A stretch of 64,000 bases of DNA from Lentisphaeria bacterium. GTDB taxonomy: Bacteria > Verrucomicrobiota > Lentisphaeria > Victivallales > Victivallaceae. The position numbers and the translations under genes were made by a program. Below, in pieces: positions 10,883 to 20,742 of this stretch; position 1 is the first letter of the stretch, and every line of letters starts with the position of its first letter. The DNA is taken from contig CP091727.1 of assembly GCA_022009855.1 (NCBI GenBank), positions 1,364,001-1,428,000 of the forward strand, written 5' to 3'. Under the pieces are notes generated by a model. It made no database searches and was not told the DNA's origin. It saw only the letters and a list, made by a program, of their open reading frames with translations.

Positions 10883-10907
10883 ATAAAAATCCATACCGGA
10901 GGCAAAA

Positions 10908-11759
10908 ATGAATCTGCGGGGAAGAGATCGCGGTTTTTGAAAAAAGGCTGGGCTGCCGGGTGGCATTTCACGACCTGACCGGAGAGATCACCGCTTTGGC
11001 CGAACCGGAGGAACTGCCGCTGCATCACTTGGCGCCATGCTGTGAAGAGATGCGTTCCCGCAACCGGGAGTGCTACGAGCGGTGCGTTCAGTGCGACACC
11101 CGGCTGATCCAGCCTCATCTGGCGGCGGGGAGGCCGTTCCGGAAGCTCTGCCACGCCGGTTTCTTCGAAGCGGTGTTTCCGCTGATGAAATTCGGAGCTC
11201 CGGCCGGGGTGATGTTTCTCGGCGTCTTCCGGCCGCCGGAAGGGGCGCTGCCGGAGGTGTTTCAGCCGCCGGAAAAAGTGGTGTTTCCGCCGGAACAGGA
11301 GCCGCCGGAGGATCTCATCTGGTTCGGCTCGCTGTTCGCCGATTCGATCCGGCGGCGGCTGGAGGAGATTCCGGGGGACGGCCCCGCGGCGGCCGCGGCG
11401 AACAGATCCGCTGGTGGATGGAGCGTTGCTTCCGCTCTCCGGAGGCGTCGCAGGAAAACCTTGCCGCTGAGCTCGGTCTCTCCGTATCGCGCACCAGCCA
11501 GCTGTTGCGTCGTGAATTCGGTCGAACCTTCCCTGAACTGCTCAACCGCTATCGGCTCGACTGCGCGGCCGGCATCCTTGAACGGTCGCTCCTGACGGTT
11601 GAGGAGGTGGCGAAAATGACGGGGTACCGTTCAGCGAACTATCTGCACCGTCAGTTTCTGAGACGATTCGGCAGGACGCCGGAAGCGTGGCGCCGCCACG
11701 CCGGAAAAGCGAACGCACCCTCCCACCCCCGGGAGGAAAACGGAGGAGGCTGTCGGTGA
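10908..11759 (+). CDS. AraC-family regulator with PocR-like cysteine-rich sensor domain (frameshifted)
   Basis: About 284 residues. The N-terminal half has clustered cysteines: APCCEEMRSRNRECYERCVQCD, then KLCHAGFFEAVFPL, the pattern of the PocR sensory domain thought to bind small hydrocarbon derivatives. The C-terminal half is an AraC-type double helix-turn-helix (ENLAAELGLSVSRTSQLLRR, EEVAKMTGYRSANYLHRQFL). An extra G near 10918 and a break near 11395 must be corrected. Its stop overlaps the next regulator's GTG (GTGA). The divergent FAD oxidoreductase is the obvious target, by position only. Confidence 0.82.
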
Positions 11760-12716
11760 AAAAAGTCACCACCAGAATGGTCGGCGCGCCGCCGCGGGGT
11801 TTCCCACGTCACCGTATCACGCGTGCTCAACAACGATCCGCGCGTCCATCCGGCCACCCGCGCCCGGGTGATCGAGACCGCCCGGGAAATGGGATATCCG
11901 CTCGCTCCCGCCGACGGTCGTCTGACCATCGCTCTCATCATCTTTGAAACCAACCTTTCCGGCTACCTCAGCAGTCTGCTCACCTTTCTGCTGAAGGAGA
12001 TATCGCTCCACGGACACCGGGTGGAACTCATCTCGACCAGAGATCTCGAGCTGCTGAACTCCCGGGCCATTGCCGGAGCAATTTCGGTTTCGATCAACGA
12101 CCGGCTCAACGAATTCTGGGGGAGTTCAGCAATTTTCCGCTGGTCCGCCTCAACCGGCCGAGCTGTCACAGGGGAGAATATCTACTCGGTCAGTTCCGAC
12201 GGCATCGCCGGCATGGAGCTGGCGGTCGATTATCTGTTCCGGCAGGGACATCGGAAAATCGGTTTTATTTCCGATGTCCATCATGCCGATGAGATGGTGT
12301 ATACTTCGCACCGGTACGAAGGGTTCTGCGAGGCGCTGCGGCGACGGGGCGTGGCCGAGCCTGAGGCATTCAGTTTCTTCCGGGATCAGAGCCGATTCCC
12401 CGATCTGCACCACTGGGTCGATTGCGGAGTCACCGCGCTGATCACTGCCGGTGAAACCAACGGCCTGTCGGTCGCCCAGCAACTCAACACGCTTCACATC
12501 AAAGTGCCGGAAGAACTCTCTGTTCTTTCAATGGAATTTCCGGGTATCAGCGAACGGCTGATTCCGTCGCACACCACGCTTTCTCAGGACTTCCGCGGAC
12601 TCGCCCGGGAGGCGATCTCACTGCTCGACCGGCTGATTGACCGCAAACCGGTCTCCGGCGACGTCCGGGTTCCTTATCTGCTGATCGAACGGGAGAGCGT
12701 GAAAACGCTCGTCTGA
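11756..12716 (+). CDS. LacI-family transcriptional regulator (frameshifted in the HTH)
   Basis: About 320 residues. The N-terminus reads KVTTRMVA-RAAGVSHVTVSRVLNNDPRVHPATRARV, a LacI helix-turn-helix with hinge, once one base is corrected near 11785. The rest is a type I periplasmic-binding-protein fold: IAGMELAVDYLFRQGHRKIGFISD, ALITAGETNGLSVAQQL, and VPEELSVLSMEFPGISERLIPSHTT. These proteins sense sugars or sugar derivatives in the cytoplasm. GTG 11756 is preceded by GGAGGAGG and overlaps the AraC gene stop, so the two regulators are likely co-expressed. Confidence 0.85.
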
Positions 12717-12717
12717 T

Positions 12718-13854
12718 TCACCGCGGTCCGGCCGAAGCGGCGTCGATCTCCGCTTGCAGCTTGAGCGCCTCCTTCAGGTCGCCGATCAGGATACAGCCAA
12801 CAAGCTTCCCCGCCGCATCAAAAAAGAGCTTGCGGAACGCGCCGGTGGCGGAATCGGTCTCCGATTTCTCATCGGCCCCCTTCAGCACGCCGGCAGAGAA
12901 GATTTTCAGCCCGAACACGTTGAGCCTGGCAGGAAACGCTTCCGCCTGGAAGGTCTCTTCGCCGCCTGCAAGGTTCGTCCCTGCCACCTGCCCCATCGCG
13001 CGCGCCGCCGTAGAGTCCGTAAAGCACCCCATCCACCTCGGCGCAGTCCCCGCGGCGAAAATATCCGGCTGCGAAGTCCGAAGCCGGCCATCCACCACGA
13101 TGCCGCGGTTGCATTTCAGTCCGGCCGAAGCGGCCAGTTCAACGTTCGCCCGCGTCCCGGCGGAAACCATCACCAGATCAGCGGGAATCTCCTCTCCGTC
13201 GATCCGAACCCCGGCCGGCGTGATCTCCTTGACGACCGCGCCGAATTTGAGTACCAGATTCGGAATTTTCCCCAGTTCCCGCAGTGCGACTCCGGCCGCT
13301 TCCGCATCGAGGTTGCGCGGCAGCAGAGAGGCGCCGCCCTCGATCACCGTGACGGCGCAACCGCGCTCCAGCAGGCTCTGGGCCAGCTCCAGCCCGAGCA
13401 GTCCGCCGCCGATGACGGCGACGCGCTTCACCCCGCCCTCCAGCCGGGTGCGGATGGTCTCAAGATCACAGAATTCCCTCAGAGACAGGACATTTTCCCC
13501 GTCGATTCCCGGAATCGGCGGCAGAAAACAGTGGCTCCCGGTCGCCAGCAGCAGCCGGTCGTAGGAAACGCCGGTTCCGTCGGAAAGCTGTACCGTCTTT
13601 GCGGCACAATCGATCGACTCTGCCGCGATTCCCAGGCGGACGTCGATCCCTTTTTCGCGATAGAACGATTCCGGCTTGATGTAGAACTGCGCATCCGGCA
13701 GCGGTTCGGCGACCATGCCGGAAAGAGCGGGCCGCCGGTAGGGCAGCACCTTCTCGCGTGAAATCAGGGTGATCCCCTCAGCAACTCCGGCCTTCCCGGC
13801 GGAAAGCGCGGCCTCGAACGCGGCAACTCCGCCGCCGACAATGACGATCTTCAT
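12718..13854 (-). CDS. NAD(P)H-dependent FAD oxidoreductase, NADH-rubredoxin/nitrite reductase-like
   Basis: 378 residues. Two dinucleotide folds are present: IVIVGGGVAAFEAALSAGKA at residues 3-22 for FAD and RVAVIGGGLLGLELAQSLLE at ~145 for NAD(P)H; LLLATGSHCFLPPIPGIDG lies between them. The C-terminal FAD-binding segment should read FAAGDCAEVDGVLYGLYGGARAM, but here a stretch of ~19 codons (about 13010-13070) is out of frame between two compensating indels. It probably shuttles electrons from NADH to a small redox protein; no rubredoxin gene is adjacent. It converges with the LacI gene, one base apart. Confidence 0.82.
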   Translation of the reverse strand: MKIVIVGGGVAAFEAALSAGKAGVAEGITLISREKVLPYRRPALSGMVAEPLPDAQFYIKPESFYREKGIDVRLGIAAESIDCAAKTVQLSDGTGVSYDRLLLATGSHCFLPPIPGIDGENVLSLREFCDLETIRTRLEGGVKRVAVIGGGLLGLELAQSLLERGCAVTVIEGGASLLPRNLDAEAAGVALRELGKIPNLVLKFGAVVKEITPAGVRIDGEEIPADLVMVSAGTRANVELAASAGLKCNRGIVVDGRLRTSQPDIFAAGTAPRWMGCFTDSTAARAMGQVAGTNLAGGEETFQAEAFPARLNVFGLKIFSAGVLKGADEKSETDSATGAFRKLFFDAAGKLVGCILIGDLKEALKLQAEIDAASAGPR

Positions 13855-14428
13855 AAGACACCTCGCAATATGAACCCTGTACCTCTCCGGACTCCCCCGG
13901 CTCTTTCCTTATATTACTAAAATAGCACCTTCCGGCGGAAATACGAATCGGCTTCTCGGGAAATATGAAGTTTCCCGACCGGCTCCGGCGCGCGGTAACG
14001 GTGCATCAGAACCCGGCGCCGGTCTCAAGCGGCAATCCGGCATAACCGCTCCCCTGCGGATCGCTTTTATTCCGTTTGCCCGCTTGACGGTCACCGGAAC
14101 CTGATGCGGAGAAGGCGGTCGCCGGTTCGGGGAGATCGCGGAAATGTTGTCTGCTCACCATCGATTCCTCCACGGGAGAAGAGTTATCAATAGATCGCGC
14201 TTCGACGAGAATGGGCCCGTCCAGCTCGTCGGAGTCGAAGCGCGAGCTGTTGGTAACTCGCTGCTTCTCACGGGATTCCCCGGCGGAGTCGAAGCACGAG
14301 CTGTCGAATCGCCGTGGAAACCTCCCCGGCGGGGATAAGCGGGCGGCTCCGGTTGCAATCGGGCGGCGACGGTGATATATTGAGCGCCGATTGTTCCGAA
14401 GAGAGTTTCCCGGTCATGGTTGGAGAAG
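13855..14428. other. Intergenic region with a 20-bp direct repeat and an inverted copy
   Basis: No supported gene. GGAGTCGAAGCGCGAGCTGT at 14231-14250 recurs with one mismatch at 14285-14304. The inverse, CGCGCTTCGA, lies at 14197-14206, so 14197-14245 can fold. The rest is featureless GC-rich spacer between the NADH oxidoreductase promoter side and the radical SAM gene. Confidence 0.45.
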
Positions 14429-16166
14429 ATGCAGCAGATCCGTTTTTTCAGTGACGACATCGCCGCCCGGTATGGACGGCGGCTCCACCGGATTCCGCTC
14501 GATCTCTCGCTCGGCTGCCCCAACCGTCCGGACCGCTTCGGTCCCGGCTGCGTCTTCTGCGCCGAAGACGGCGGGCGCGCCCGCCATCTCGCCCGGAACC
14601 TCGACCTTGCCGGACAGGTTCGGGCCGGGATCGAATTCGCACGTTCCCGCTACGGCGGAGAAGCGCCGTGGATCGCCTACTTTCAGGCGTTCACCTCCAC
14701 CTACGCGCCGATACAGAGACTTCGGGAGCTCTACGCCGAAGTGCTGCGTGCGGCCGAATTCAAGGTGGTCATCATCGGAACCCGGCCAGACGCGCTGCCG
14801 CCGGAGACGGTCCGGTTTCTCGCCGAACTTGCCCGGGACTATGAGGTGTGGGTCGAACTCGGTGTTCAGTCCGCCCACGACCGGACACTGGAACTCATCC
14901 GGCGCGGACACGATTTCGCCGCCGTCGAGGATGCCGTCCGCCGCCTCCATGAGGCCGGGATCTCCACCGCCGCTCACGTCATCGCCGGGCTGCCCGGAGA
15001 GAACGAAAAGGATTTTTACGAGACCGCCCGCCGCCTCGCCCGGCTGCCGTTCCGGGCGGTGAAGCTCCACCAGCTCCTGGTCCTGCGGGGAACGCCGCTC
15101 GCCTCGCCGGATTTTCCGGTGAAGCCGGTGCCGCTCAACGAATATGAATACGCCCGGTGGGCCGCCGGTTTTCTGCGGCTTCTCCCTGAAGAGTGGCTGG
15201 TCATGCGGTTGGTCGCGGAGGCCGAACCGAAGCAGATTCTTGCACCGCGCTGGTGGATGAGCAAGGGGCAGTTCCTCGAATTCTTTCTCGACGCGTTCCG
15301 GCGAGGCGGCGAACGGGACGCCTTCCCCGGCGTCCGGACCGCCGACGGCTCATTCACCCTCTACCATCCCGGATTCCGCCAGCACTTCCACTCGCTCGCC
15401 GGAGCGGTCTCCGAGGCGGAACGAAAGTTCGTCGAACCCTCCCGGCTGGCGGAACGGCTCGCCCGCGGCCCCGTCCGGCTTCTGGAAATCGGCTTCGGAC
15501 TCGGCATCAACACCGCCGCTGCGCTTCGCTGCGCCAGAATGGCGGAGAACCCGCTGGAAATCATTTCCCTGGAGCTGGATTTACGCGTACTCGACGCCGC
15601 GGAAGCGCTTCACCCGCAGCATTCGCTCGAGCGGGAGTTGATCGCTTCTCTGAAACGTTCAGGCGAATACCGCTGCGGCCGCTCTTTCGTCCGGCTGCTC
15701 TCCGGCGACGCCCGAAAGCGGATCGCCGACGCCATCGGCAAATTCGACGTGATCTTTCAGGACGGTTTCTCCCCCGACTGCAATCCGGAGTTGTGGAGCT
15801 TCGACTTCACCCGGATTCTGGCGCGGAAACTCGCCGCAGATGGCGTCATGGTGAGCTACTGCAGCGCTTTCCCCCTACCGCGCCGCTCTGCTGCGCGCCG
15901 GGTTGAAGGTCGGAGAATCGATCCCCTTCGGACGGCGCCGCGGCGGCACCGTCTCCGGATTCCTCGCGGAACTCCCGCCGCTGCCGCTGCCGGAAAAGGA
16001 GTACGGCATCCTGCTTCACTCCACCGCCGGAGTCTGCTATCGGGATCCCCGCCTCGACGGCACGCGTGAAACGCTCCGCGCCCGGAGGGAACGGACCGTC
16101 GCCCGGCTGCGCGCCCGGGGCGTTCCGAAATGGTTCCGGGATCAGCCCTCCTGCCGCCGGAGCTGA
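14429..16166 (+). CDS. Radical SAM protein (TIGR01212/YhcC-YtqA type) fused to an MnmD-like (DUF752) tRNA methyltransferase
   Basis: About 578 residues in two domains. Residues 1-~300 are a YhcC/YtqA-type radical SAM enzyme: CPNRPDRFGPGCVFC gives the widely spaced three-Cys cluster motif, and KLHQLLVLRGTPLA is the family's C-terminal motif. Residues ~330-550 are a Methyltransf_30 (MnmC N-domain/MnmD) domain: LLEIGFGLGINTAAAL binds SAM, and FDVIFQDGFSPDCNPELWS is the diagnostic catalytic segment. MnmD completes mnm5(s2)U34 on tRNA. The junction lies in one uninterrupted frame; a single break near 15873 affects only the last ~95 residues. ATG 14429 was chosen after GGAGAAG; TTG 14420 is possible. 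The tail overlaps convergent rlmN by 25 bases. Confidence 0.88.
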
Positions 16167-17177
16167 CCGCAGGCCGCCGTGCTCTCGGCGCCGCGTTCGA
16201 CCCGCACCGTCACGTGGGCGCCCTCCTCCTCCACCGTCCGGGCGAAGGCTTCGATCACCCGCCGCTCCGGCCGCTGGAATTCGGTGTCGGTCGCGTTGTA
16301 CGGAATCAGATTCACCTTGGCGTGGTGGCTCCGGGCCAGCGCCGCCAGTTTGCGCGCGGTGGGGAGCGAATCGTTGACTCCCTTGAGAAGGGTGTACTCC
16401 AGCGTGACCATCCGCCCGGCCTGTTCCCGGTAGCGGTCCGCCGCCGCCATGATCTCCGCGACCGGATAGCAGAAGGGAGGCGGGATCAGCTTCGACCGCG
16501 TCTCGTCGTCCGGAGCATGCAGCGAGATCGCCAGATTGAACTCCCGCTCCAGTTCAGCGAATTTCAGGATTCCCGGCACGTAGCCGCTGGTCGAGACGGT
16601 GATCCGCCGCGGCGACATACCGAACTCGTCCGGCGAACTCAGCAGAACCAGCGCCTTCACCAGTTCGTTGTAGTTGAGCAGCCCTTCGCCGATCCCCATG
16701 AAGACCAGGTTGTCCGGCCGCCTGCCCGCCCGTTCCGAACCGAGCAGAAACTCCTCGATGATCTCCCCGGCGGAGAGGTTGCGCACCAGTCCGTCGCGCC
16801 CGCTCGCGCAAAAGCGGCACTGTACCGGACAGCCCACCTGCGTACTCAGGCAGAAGGTCAGCCGCTCCTCCGATGGAATCAGCACCATCTCGACCGATTC
16901 GCCGTCGAAGAGTTCGATCAGCAGCTTCTCCGTACCGTCTTCGGAGGAGGAGACCGCCGCAACACCGCTCCCCCGGCGCATGAAAGCGCGCCTGAAGCAG
17001 AAGCCGGAGGTTCGCCGGAAGGTTGGTCATCTGTTCCGGTCGGATGACGCTGCGGCCGAAGATCCAGTCCGCCACCTGTTCTCCCCGGTAGCCGGGTTGC
17101 CCCTCCGACGACATCCACTCCCGCAGTCCGCGCCGGGAAAGTCCGGCCAGAAACGGAATCTTCCGTTCGGAATTCAT
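16142..17177 (-). CDS. rlmN: RlmN: dual-specificity 23S rRNA A2503 / tRNA A37 C2-methyltransferase (frameshifted)
   Basis: About 345 residues. Radical SAM methyltransferase that installs m2A at 23S rRNA position 2503. The CX3CX2C cluster motif is seen as STQVGCPVQCRFCASG, followed by GEIIEEFLL, NLVFMGIGEGLLNYNELVKA, RITVSTSGYVPGI and NLAISLHAPDDETRSKLIP. The N-terminal accessory domain reads LSRRGLREWMSSEGQPGYRGEQVADWIF. One base must be corrected near 16981. The ATG overlaps the TPR gene stop (ATGA), so the two are co-transcribed; the 3' end overlaps the opposing fused radical SAM gene. Confidence 0.93.
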
Positions 17178-18806
17178 CGGGCCGACTCCAGCTCCGACAG
17201 CCGCTTCTCGACCGCGGCGCGGTCCAGCTCCCGGTCTCGTTCCGCCAGCGCCATCAGCAGAAAACGCCGCGCCTCATCCCGGTTGCCGAGCGCCGCAGCG
17301 ATCTCCCCGGCATGCCAGTAGATCGTGCCTTGTTCAACTCCGGGAAGCGCAAACCGGATCGCCCGGCGGATCTCCACATCCGCCTCCTTGAACTTCCCGA
17401 GGCGGTAGAGCACCCAGGCCAGAGAATCCAGATAGGCCGGATTTCTCGCGTCAACCGAAAGCGCGTGGCGGATCAGCCGCTCGGCCTCCTCCAGATTGAC
17501 GTTCAGCTCGGCGCTGACATAACCGACCGAATTCGCATAGTTCGGATGCGTGAGCAGCCCGTCGGCGGCGAGAAACTTATGCACCTTTTCCAGCAGCGCG
17601 GTGTCACGAAGCTTCTCCGCCGCCATCAGCAGCAGCTGCACGTGAATCTCCCGAAGTTTTTCCCCTTCTCCTTCCGGGCGAGAATCCGATCGCGCAACTC
17701 CGCGTAACGCTTCTCGCTCTGCAGCAGCTGCAGTTCAAAATCCAGCCGCGTCTCCGGGTCGGCAAGCCGGTCAAGCCGCTCCCGGGCGCGGATCACCTCT
17801 CCCGCCTCCAGAAGCCCGTTCGCATAGAGCAGTTCTCCCAGCTTGAGCAGGTCGGGATATTGCTTTTTCATCTCGGCGAGCACGGACTCCAGCTCCGGAA
17901 GATCCGGCACTGCAACCGCCGCGTAGGCCAGCATGGTCAGCGACTCCTTCGACGGATATCTGCGGTAAAACTGCCGGGCAAGCCGCAGCGCCTCGCGCGC
18001 CTCCCCGACCTTTTCATAGAAGCCGATCCGGCTGAGATATTGCTCCGGCCGGGTAAAACGTTCCTCGCGCCGGAGAAGTTCTTCAAGAAACTCCCGGAAA
18101 CGGTCGAGGAATTCTTCGCGCTTCCCCGGCAGCAGGCCGAGCCAGCGCCGCTCCTCCGGCAGACGCAGCGCGGCGATGCGGCAGAACTCGGCGAACGCCT
18201 GGAGCTGCCGGTCCGCCGCCTCCGGCGAAGAGGGCCGGGGGCGTCCTCCATCCACTCCGCCGCCGCGTCGTACTGTTCACTCTCCAGCATGGCGTCCAGA
18301 TAGATCTGCGACAGGGCAAGCCAGAGATTGAGACGCGGCTGCGCGAGTTCATCCGGGCGGGAGACGGTTTCGAGAGAGACGCGCAGGCGCACCGCCCGCT
18401 CCACCGCGGAATTTCCCGCACGGCGGTCGATGCCCGCGGCCAGCAGCGCCAGCGGGAACTCCGCCGGATGCGCGGCGGAAACCGCATTGAGTTCCGGCGC
18501 GATTTTCTGCGCTTCTTCGCGGGAGCGTACGCTTTCCGCCAGCGGCTTGAGCGGCGCCGGAGACGCCGGATCCGCCTTGAGCGCTTCCACCAGTTTGCGG
18601 GCCCGTTCCGGCGAACGTGGATTGCGCATCGCGGCGATGAAATTCTCCAGCGCCCGGATCCTCTCCGCCCCCTCCCGGGAAACCCGGCGGTCAATCGGCG
18701 GCGGCGATTCCGACTCCACCTGGTCGCCGGCTATCCCCGTTGCCGCCACCGACAAAGACAGGGGTGAAGCAGGAGACCAGCAATCCCATTTGAACAGTTT
18801 TTTCAT
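17174..18806 (-). CDS. TPR-repeat exported protein (frameshifted)
   Basis: About 543 residues, largely helical with TPR units: KESLTMLAYAAVAVPDLPEL, PAYLDSLAWVLYRLGKFKEA, and AGEIAAALGNRDEARRFLLM. The N-terminus looks like an export signal; a compensated pair of indels may hide the more convincing form MGLLVSCFTPVFVGGG. Breaks near 18240 and 17640 must be corrected. The start ATG 18806 follows AAGGGAGAA. Function unknown; TPR proteins mediate protein contacts. It is upstream of and coupled to rlmN. Confidence 0.68.
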
Positions 18807-18819
18807 AGCATTCTCCCTT

Positions 18820-18876
18820 AAAAAAAACGCGCCCGCCTCCCGAGCATTCGCAATCAGCGAACAATCGGAAGCGGGC
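18820..18876 (-). terminator. Rho-independent terminator after the 29-residue basic protein gene
   Basis: On the minus strand GCCCGCTTCC pairs with GGAGGCGGGC across an inner TTCGC/GCGAA stem, and eight T follow after CGCG. It isolates the small upstream gene from the TPR-rlmN operon. Confidence 0.75.
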
Positions 18877-18911
18877 GGCGCAGTTCACCCGGCCATCATG
18901 CCGGGAGCGGC

Positions 18912-19001
18912 TTACTTCTTCTTGTGCCGCAACGATTTCAACTGCTTCTTGCGTTTGTGCTTGGCGATCTTCTTGCGCCGCTTTTTCTTAAGGTTTCCCA
19001 T
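18912..19001 (-). CDS. 29-residue lysine/arginine-rich protein, AURKAIP1/COX24-domain-like
   Basis: Reads MGNLKKKRRKKIAKHKRKK followed by QLKSLRHKKK and TAA. Its length, the KKRRKKI-KHKRKK core and the terminal RHKKK match the short bacterial proteins annotated as AURKAIP1/COX24 domain, related to mitochondrial small-subunit ribosomal protein mS38. Such a composition suggests ribosome or RNA binding. The gene is transcribed alone, with GAGAG upstream of the ATG and a strong terminator downstream. Confidence 0.75.
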   Translation of the reverse strand: MGNLKKKRRKKIAKHKRKKQLKSLRHKKK

Positions 19002-19157
19002 GTTACACTCTCGTTGTTCTCATAATTGATATGGACCAAGTCATTACTTGAATAAGTAATTTAGCTCATTTTTGCAAAAATGCGCACCCGAAATCAAAAA
19101 ATTGAAAAAAGTCGAAAAAGGGTGCTTTCCCGATCATTTTCGTGGTCGGAACGGGGT

Positions 19158-20525
19158 TCAGGCGGCCTCTCCGGCCAGCGGCGGCCGGTAGGATTCACGC
19201 CCGCCGCGTTTCTTCCAGCCGCGGTAGAGCATGAAGAGAGCGAAGAGTCCGAGGCCGGTGAAGAGGAAATCCCAGACGTAGATGTACTGGTAGCCCAGCA
19301 GATCGACGAATGCGCCGCCGCCCGCGTTGGCGAGAATCAGAAAGATCGAAACCACCATCGCATTGGCCGAAGAGAACTGCCCGTACTGCGCCGTCGGCAG
19401 CAGCGCGACGAACATCGGCAGCTTGCTCGCATTCTGGATCACGTAGACCAGCGCCAGCATCACCGAAACAATGTAGAAACTGGTGTAGTCCCGCACGAAG
19501 AAGAATCCGAAGATATTCGCCGCCACGATCAATATCCCGCCCGCCATGTAGGTCCGCAGCGGATGGAATTTGTCGACCAGGATTCCCATCGGCATCAGCA
19601 CGAAGAAGCTGATGACCGCGTTGACGCTCATGATCTTGCCGAACTGATCGACCGACATCCCCAGCTCCTCCTTGGCGAAGAGCAGGTTGAACATCGTCCG
19701 GCAGACGGTCGAGGCGTCGTTGCAGGCGATCGCCAGAAAGAACCAGCGGTAGAAGGAGAGGCTGAAACACTCGCGGAAGTAGGTGCTGATCATACTGCCC
19801 TTGCGCGGCTCCGGCGGCGGATACTCCCCTCCTTGACAAAGACGCACATCAGAAGAAAAGAGACCAGATAGACCAGCGCCACCAGTGTGAAAATCCACGC
19901 CATGTGGGTTTCGGCATGCCCGATGATGTAGCGCTGGAAGATGAATCCGGCGCAGGTCCCCACCATCCGGAAGAGTGCCATGAACCGCCCCATCAGCGGT
20001 CGGGGGCACCACGTCGGCGAAGATGTAGTAGAAGACCGAAAAGACGAACATATTGAAAAATTGGAACCCCACCGCGAAAACGACGATGAAGCCGATCACC
20101 ACCTTCGACACGGTGATCCAGCTGTTCTCCGGCAGCAGCAGCGAATGGACCGTCTCACCGATCGCATCGCTCCAGCCGAGCAGGATCAGGAAGAGCGTGA
20201 CGAACGGCGTGGCGAAGAAGAGGTAGGGAATCCGCCTCCCCCAGCGGGTCCGGGTGCGGTCGCTCCGGGTGCTGATGATCGGGTTGACCACGAAATTGAT
20301 CGCCGCCGGAACGCTGCCGACGATCAGCCCGATCAGCCAGTTCGGCGCCTCGTGCATCCGCAGATAGAGCGGCAGCAGATTCGGGATCAGCAGCTCCATC
20401 ATGCTGAAACAGAAGTCGCCCCACAGCATCCAGATGAAGAGGTTCACCAGCCCGAAGGTGGTGTAACTGAGTGTGCCGACCCGATAACAGCTCGTGTTGT
20501 CCGCCGTCCCCGCTCCGATGTTCAT
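19158..20525 (-). CDS. MFS sugar transporter, GPH/SLC45-like (out-of-frame segment in the middle)
   Basis: About 455 residues with 12 predicted helices. Helix 2-3 loop motif: NPIISTRSDRTRTRWGRRIPY, the GPH/SLC45 signature. ~60 residues (19825-20010) are out of frame in this sequence; the neighbouring frame reads GRFMALFRMVGTCAGFIFQRYIIGHA and restores the missing helices, so two compensating indels are likely. It probably imports a sugar or glycoside by cation symport. Divergently transcribed from a GntR-LacI hybrid regulator, with a palindromic operator at its -10. Confidence 0.82.
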   Translation of the reverse strand: MNIGAGTADNTSCYRVGTLSYTTFGLVNLFIWMLWGDFCFSMMELLIPNLLPLYLRMHEAPNWLIGLIVGSVPAAINFVVNPIISTRSDRTRTRWGRRIPYLFFATPFVTLFLILLGWSDAIGETVHSLLLPENSWITVSKVVIGFIVVFAVGFQFFNMFVFSVFYYIFADVVPPTADGAVHGTLPDGGDLRRIHLPALHHRACRNPHGVDFHTGGAGLSGLFSSDVRLCQGGEYPPPEPRKGSMISTYFRECFSLSFYRWFFLAIACNDASTVCRTMFNLLFAKEELGMSVDQFGKIMSVNAVISFFVLMPMGILVDKFHPLRTYMAGGILIVAANIFGFFFVRDYTSFYIVSVMLALVYVIQNASKLPMFVALLPTAQYGQFSSANAMVVSIFLILANAGGGAFVDLLGYQYIYVWDFLFTGLGLFALFMLYRGWKKRGGRESYRPPLAGEAA

Positions 20526-20556
20526 ATCCAGCGCCCCCCATGCATTGTCAATTTAA

Positions 20557-20596
20557 TGGACACTGTCCACTATAACTCAAATCGTTTAAAAATCAA
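20557..20596 (-). promoter_or_regulatory. Transporter promoter with palindromic operator TGGACACTGTCCA
   Basis: On the minus strand TTGATT (20591-20596) and TATAGT (20569-20574) are 16 bases apart. The perfect 13-mer palindrome TGGACACTGTCCA (20557-20569) begins at the last base of the -10. Half-sites TGTCCA recur at 20655-20660 and 20685-20690 on the regulator side. This is the expected position for repression by the divergent GntR-LacI regulator; the binding itself is inferred. Confidence 0.6.
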
Positions 20597-20742
20597 GGTA
20601 ATTCATAAAAAAAGACGATTTTTATGAAAATTTATTGACAAAATATTTAAACGCTGTCCATAAAATACTTGATTTTTTCGCATTTGTCCATTATGTTAAA
20701 GAGGGTGGATTCAGTGGAAGAGCAAAGGAGGCGCAAGCAACG

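Noticed and set aside
13855..14428. Possible tRNA or riboswitch in the long gap
   Set aside because: No cloverleaf, no conserved T-loop and no riboswitch core could be traced; only short repeats.
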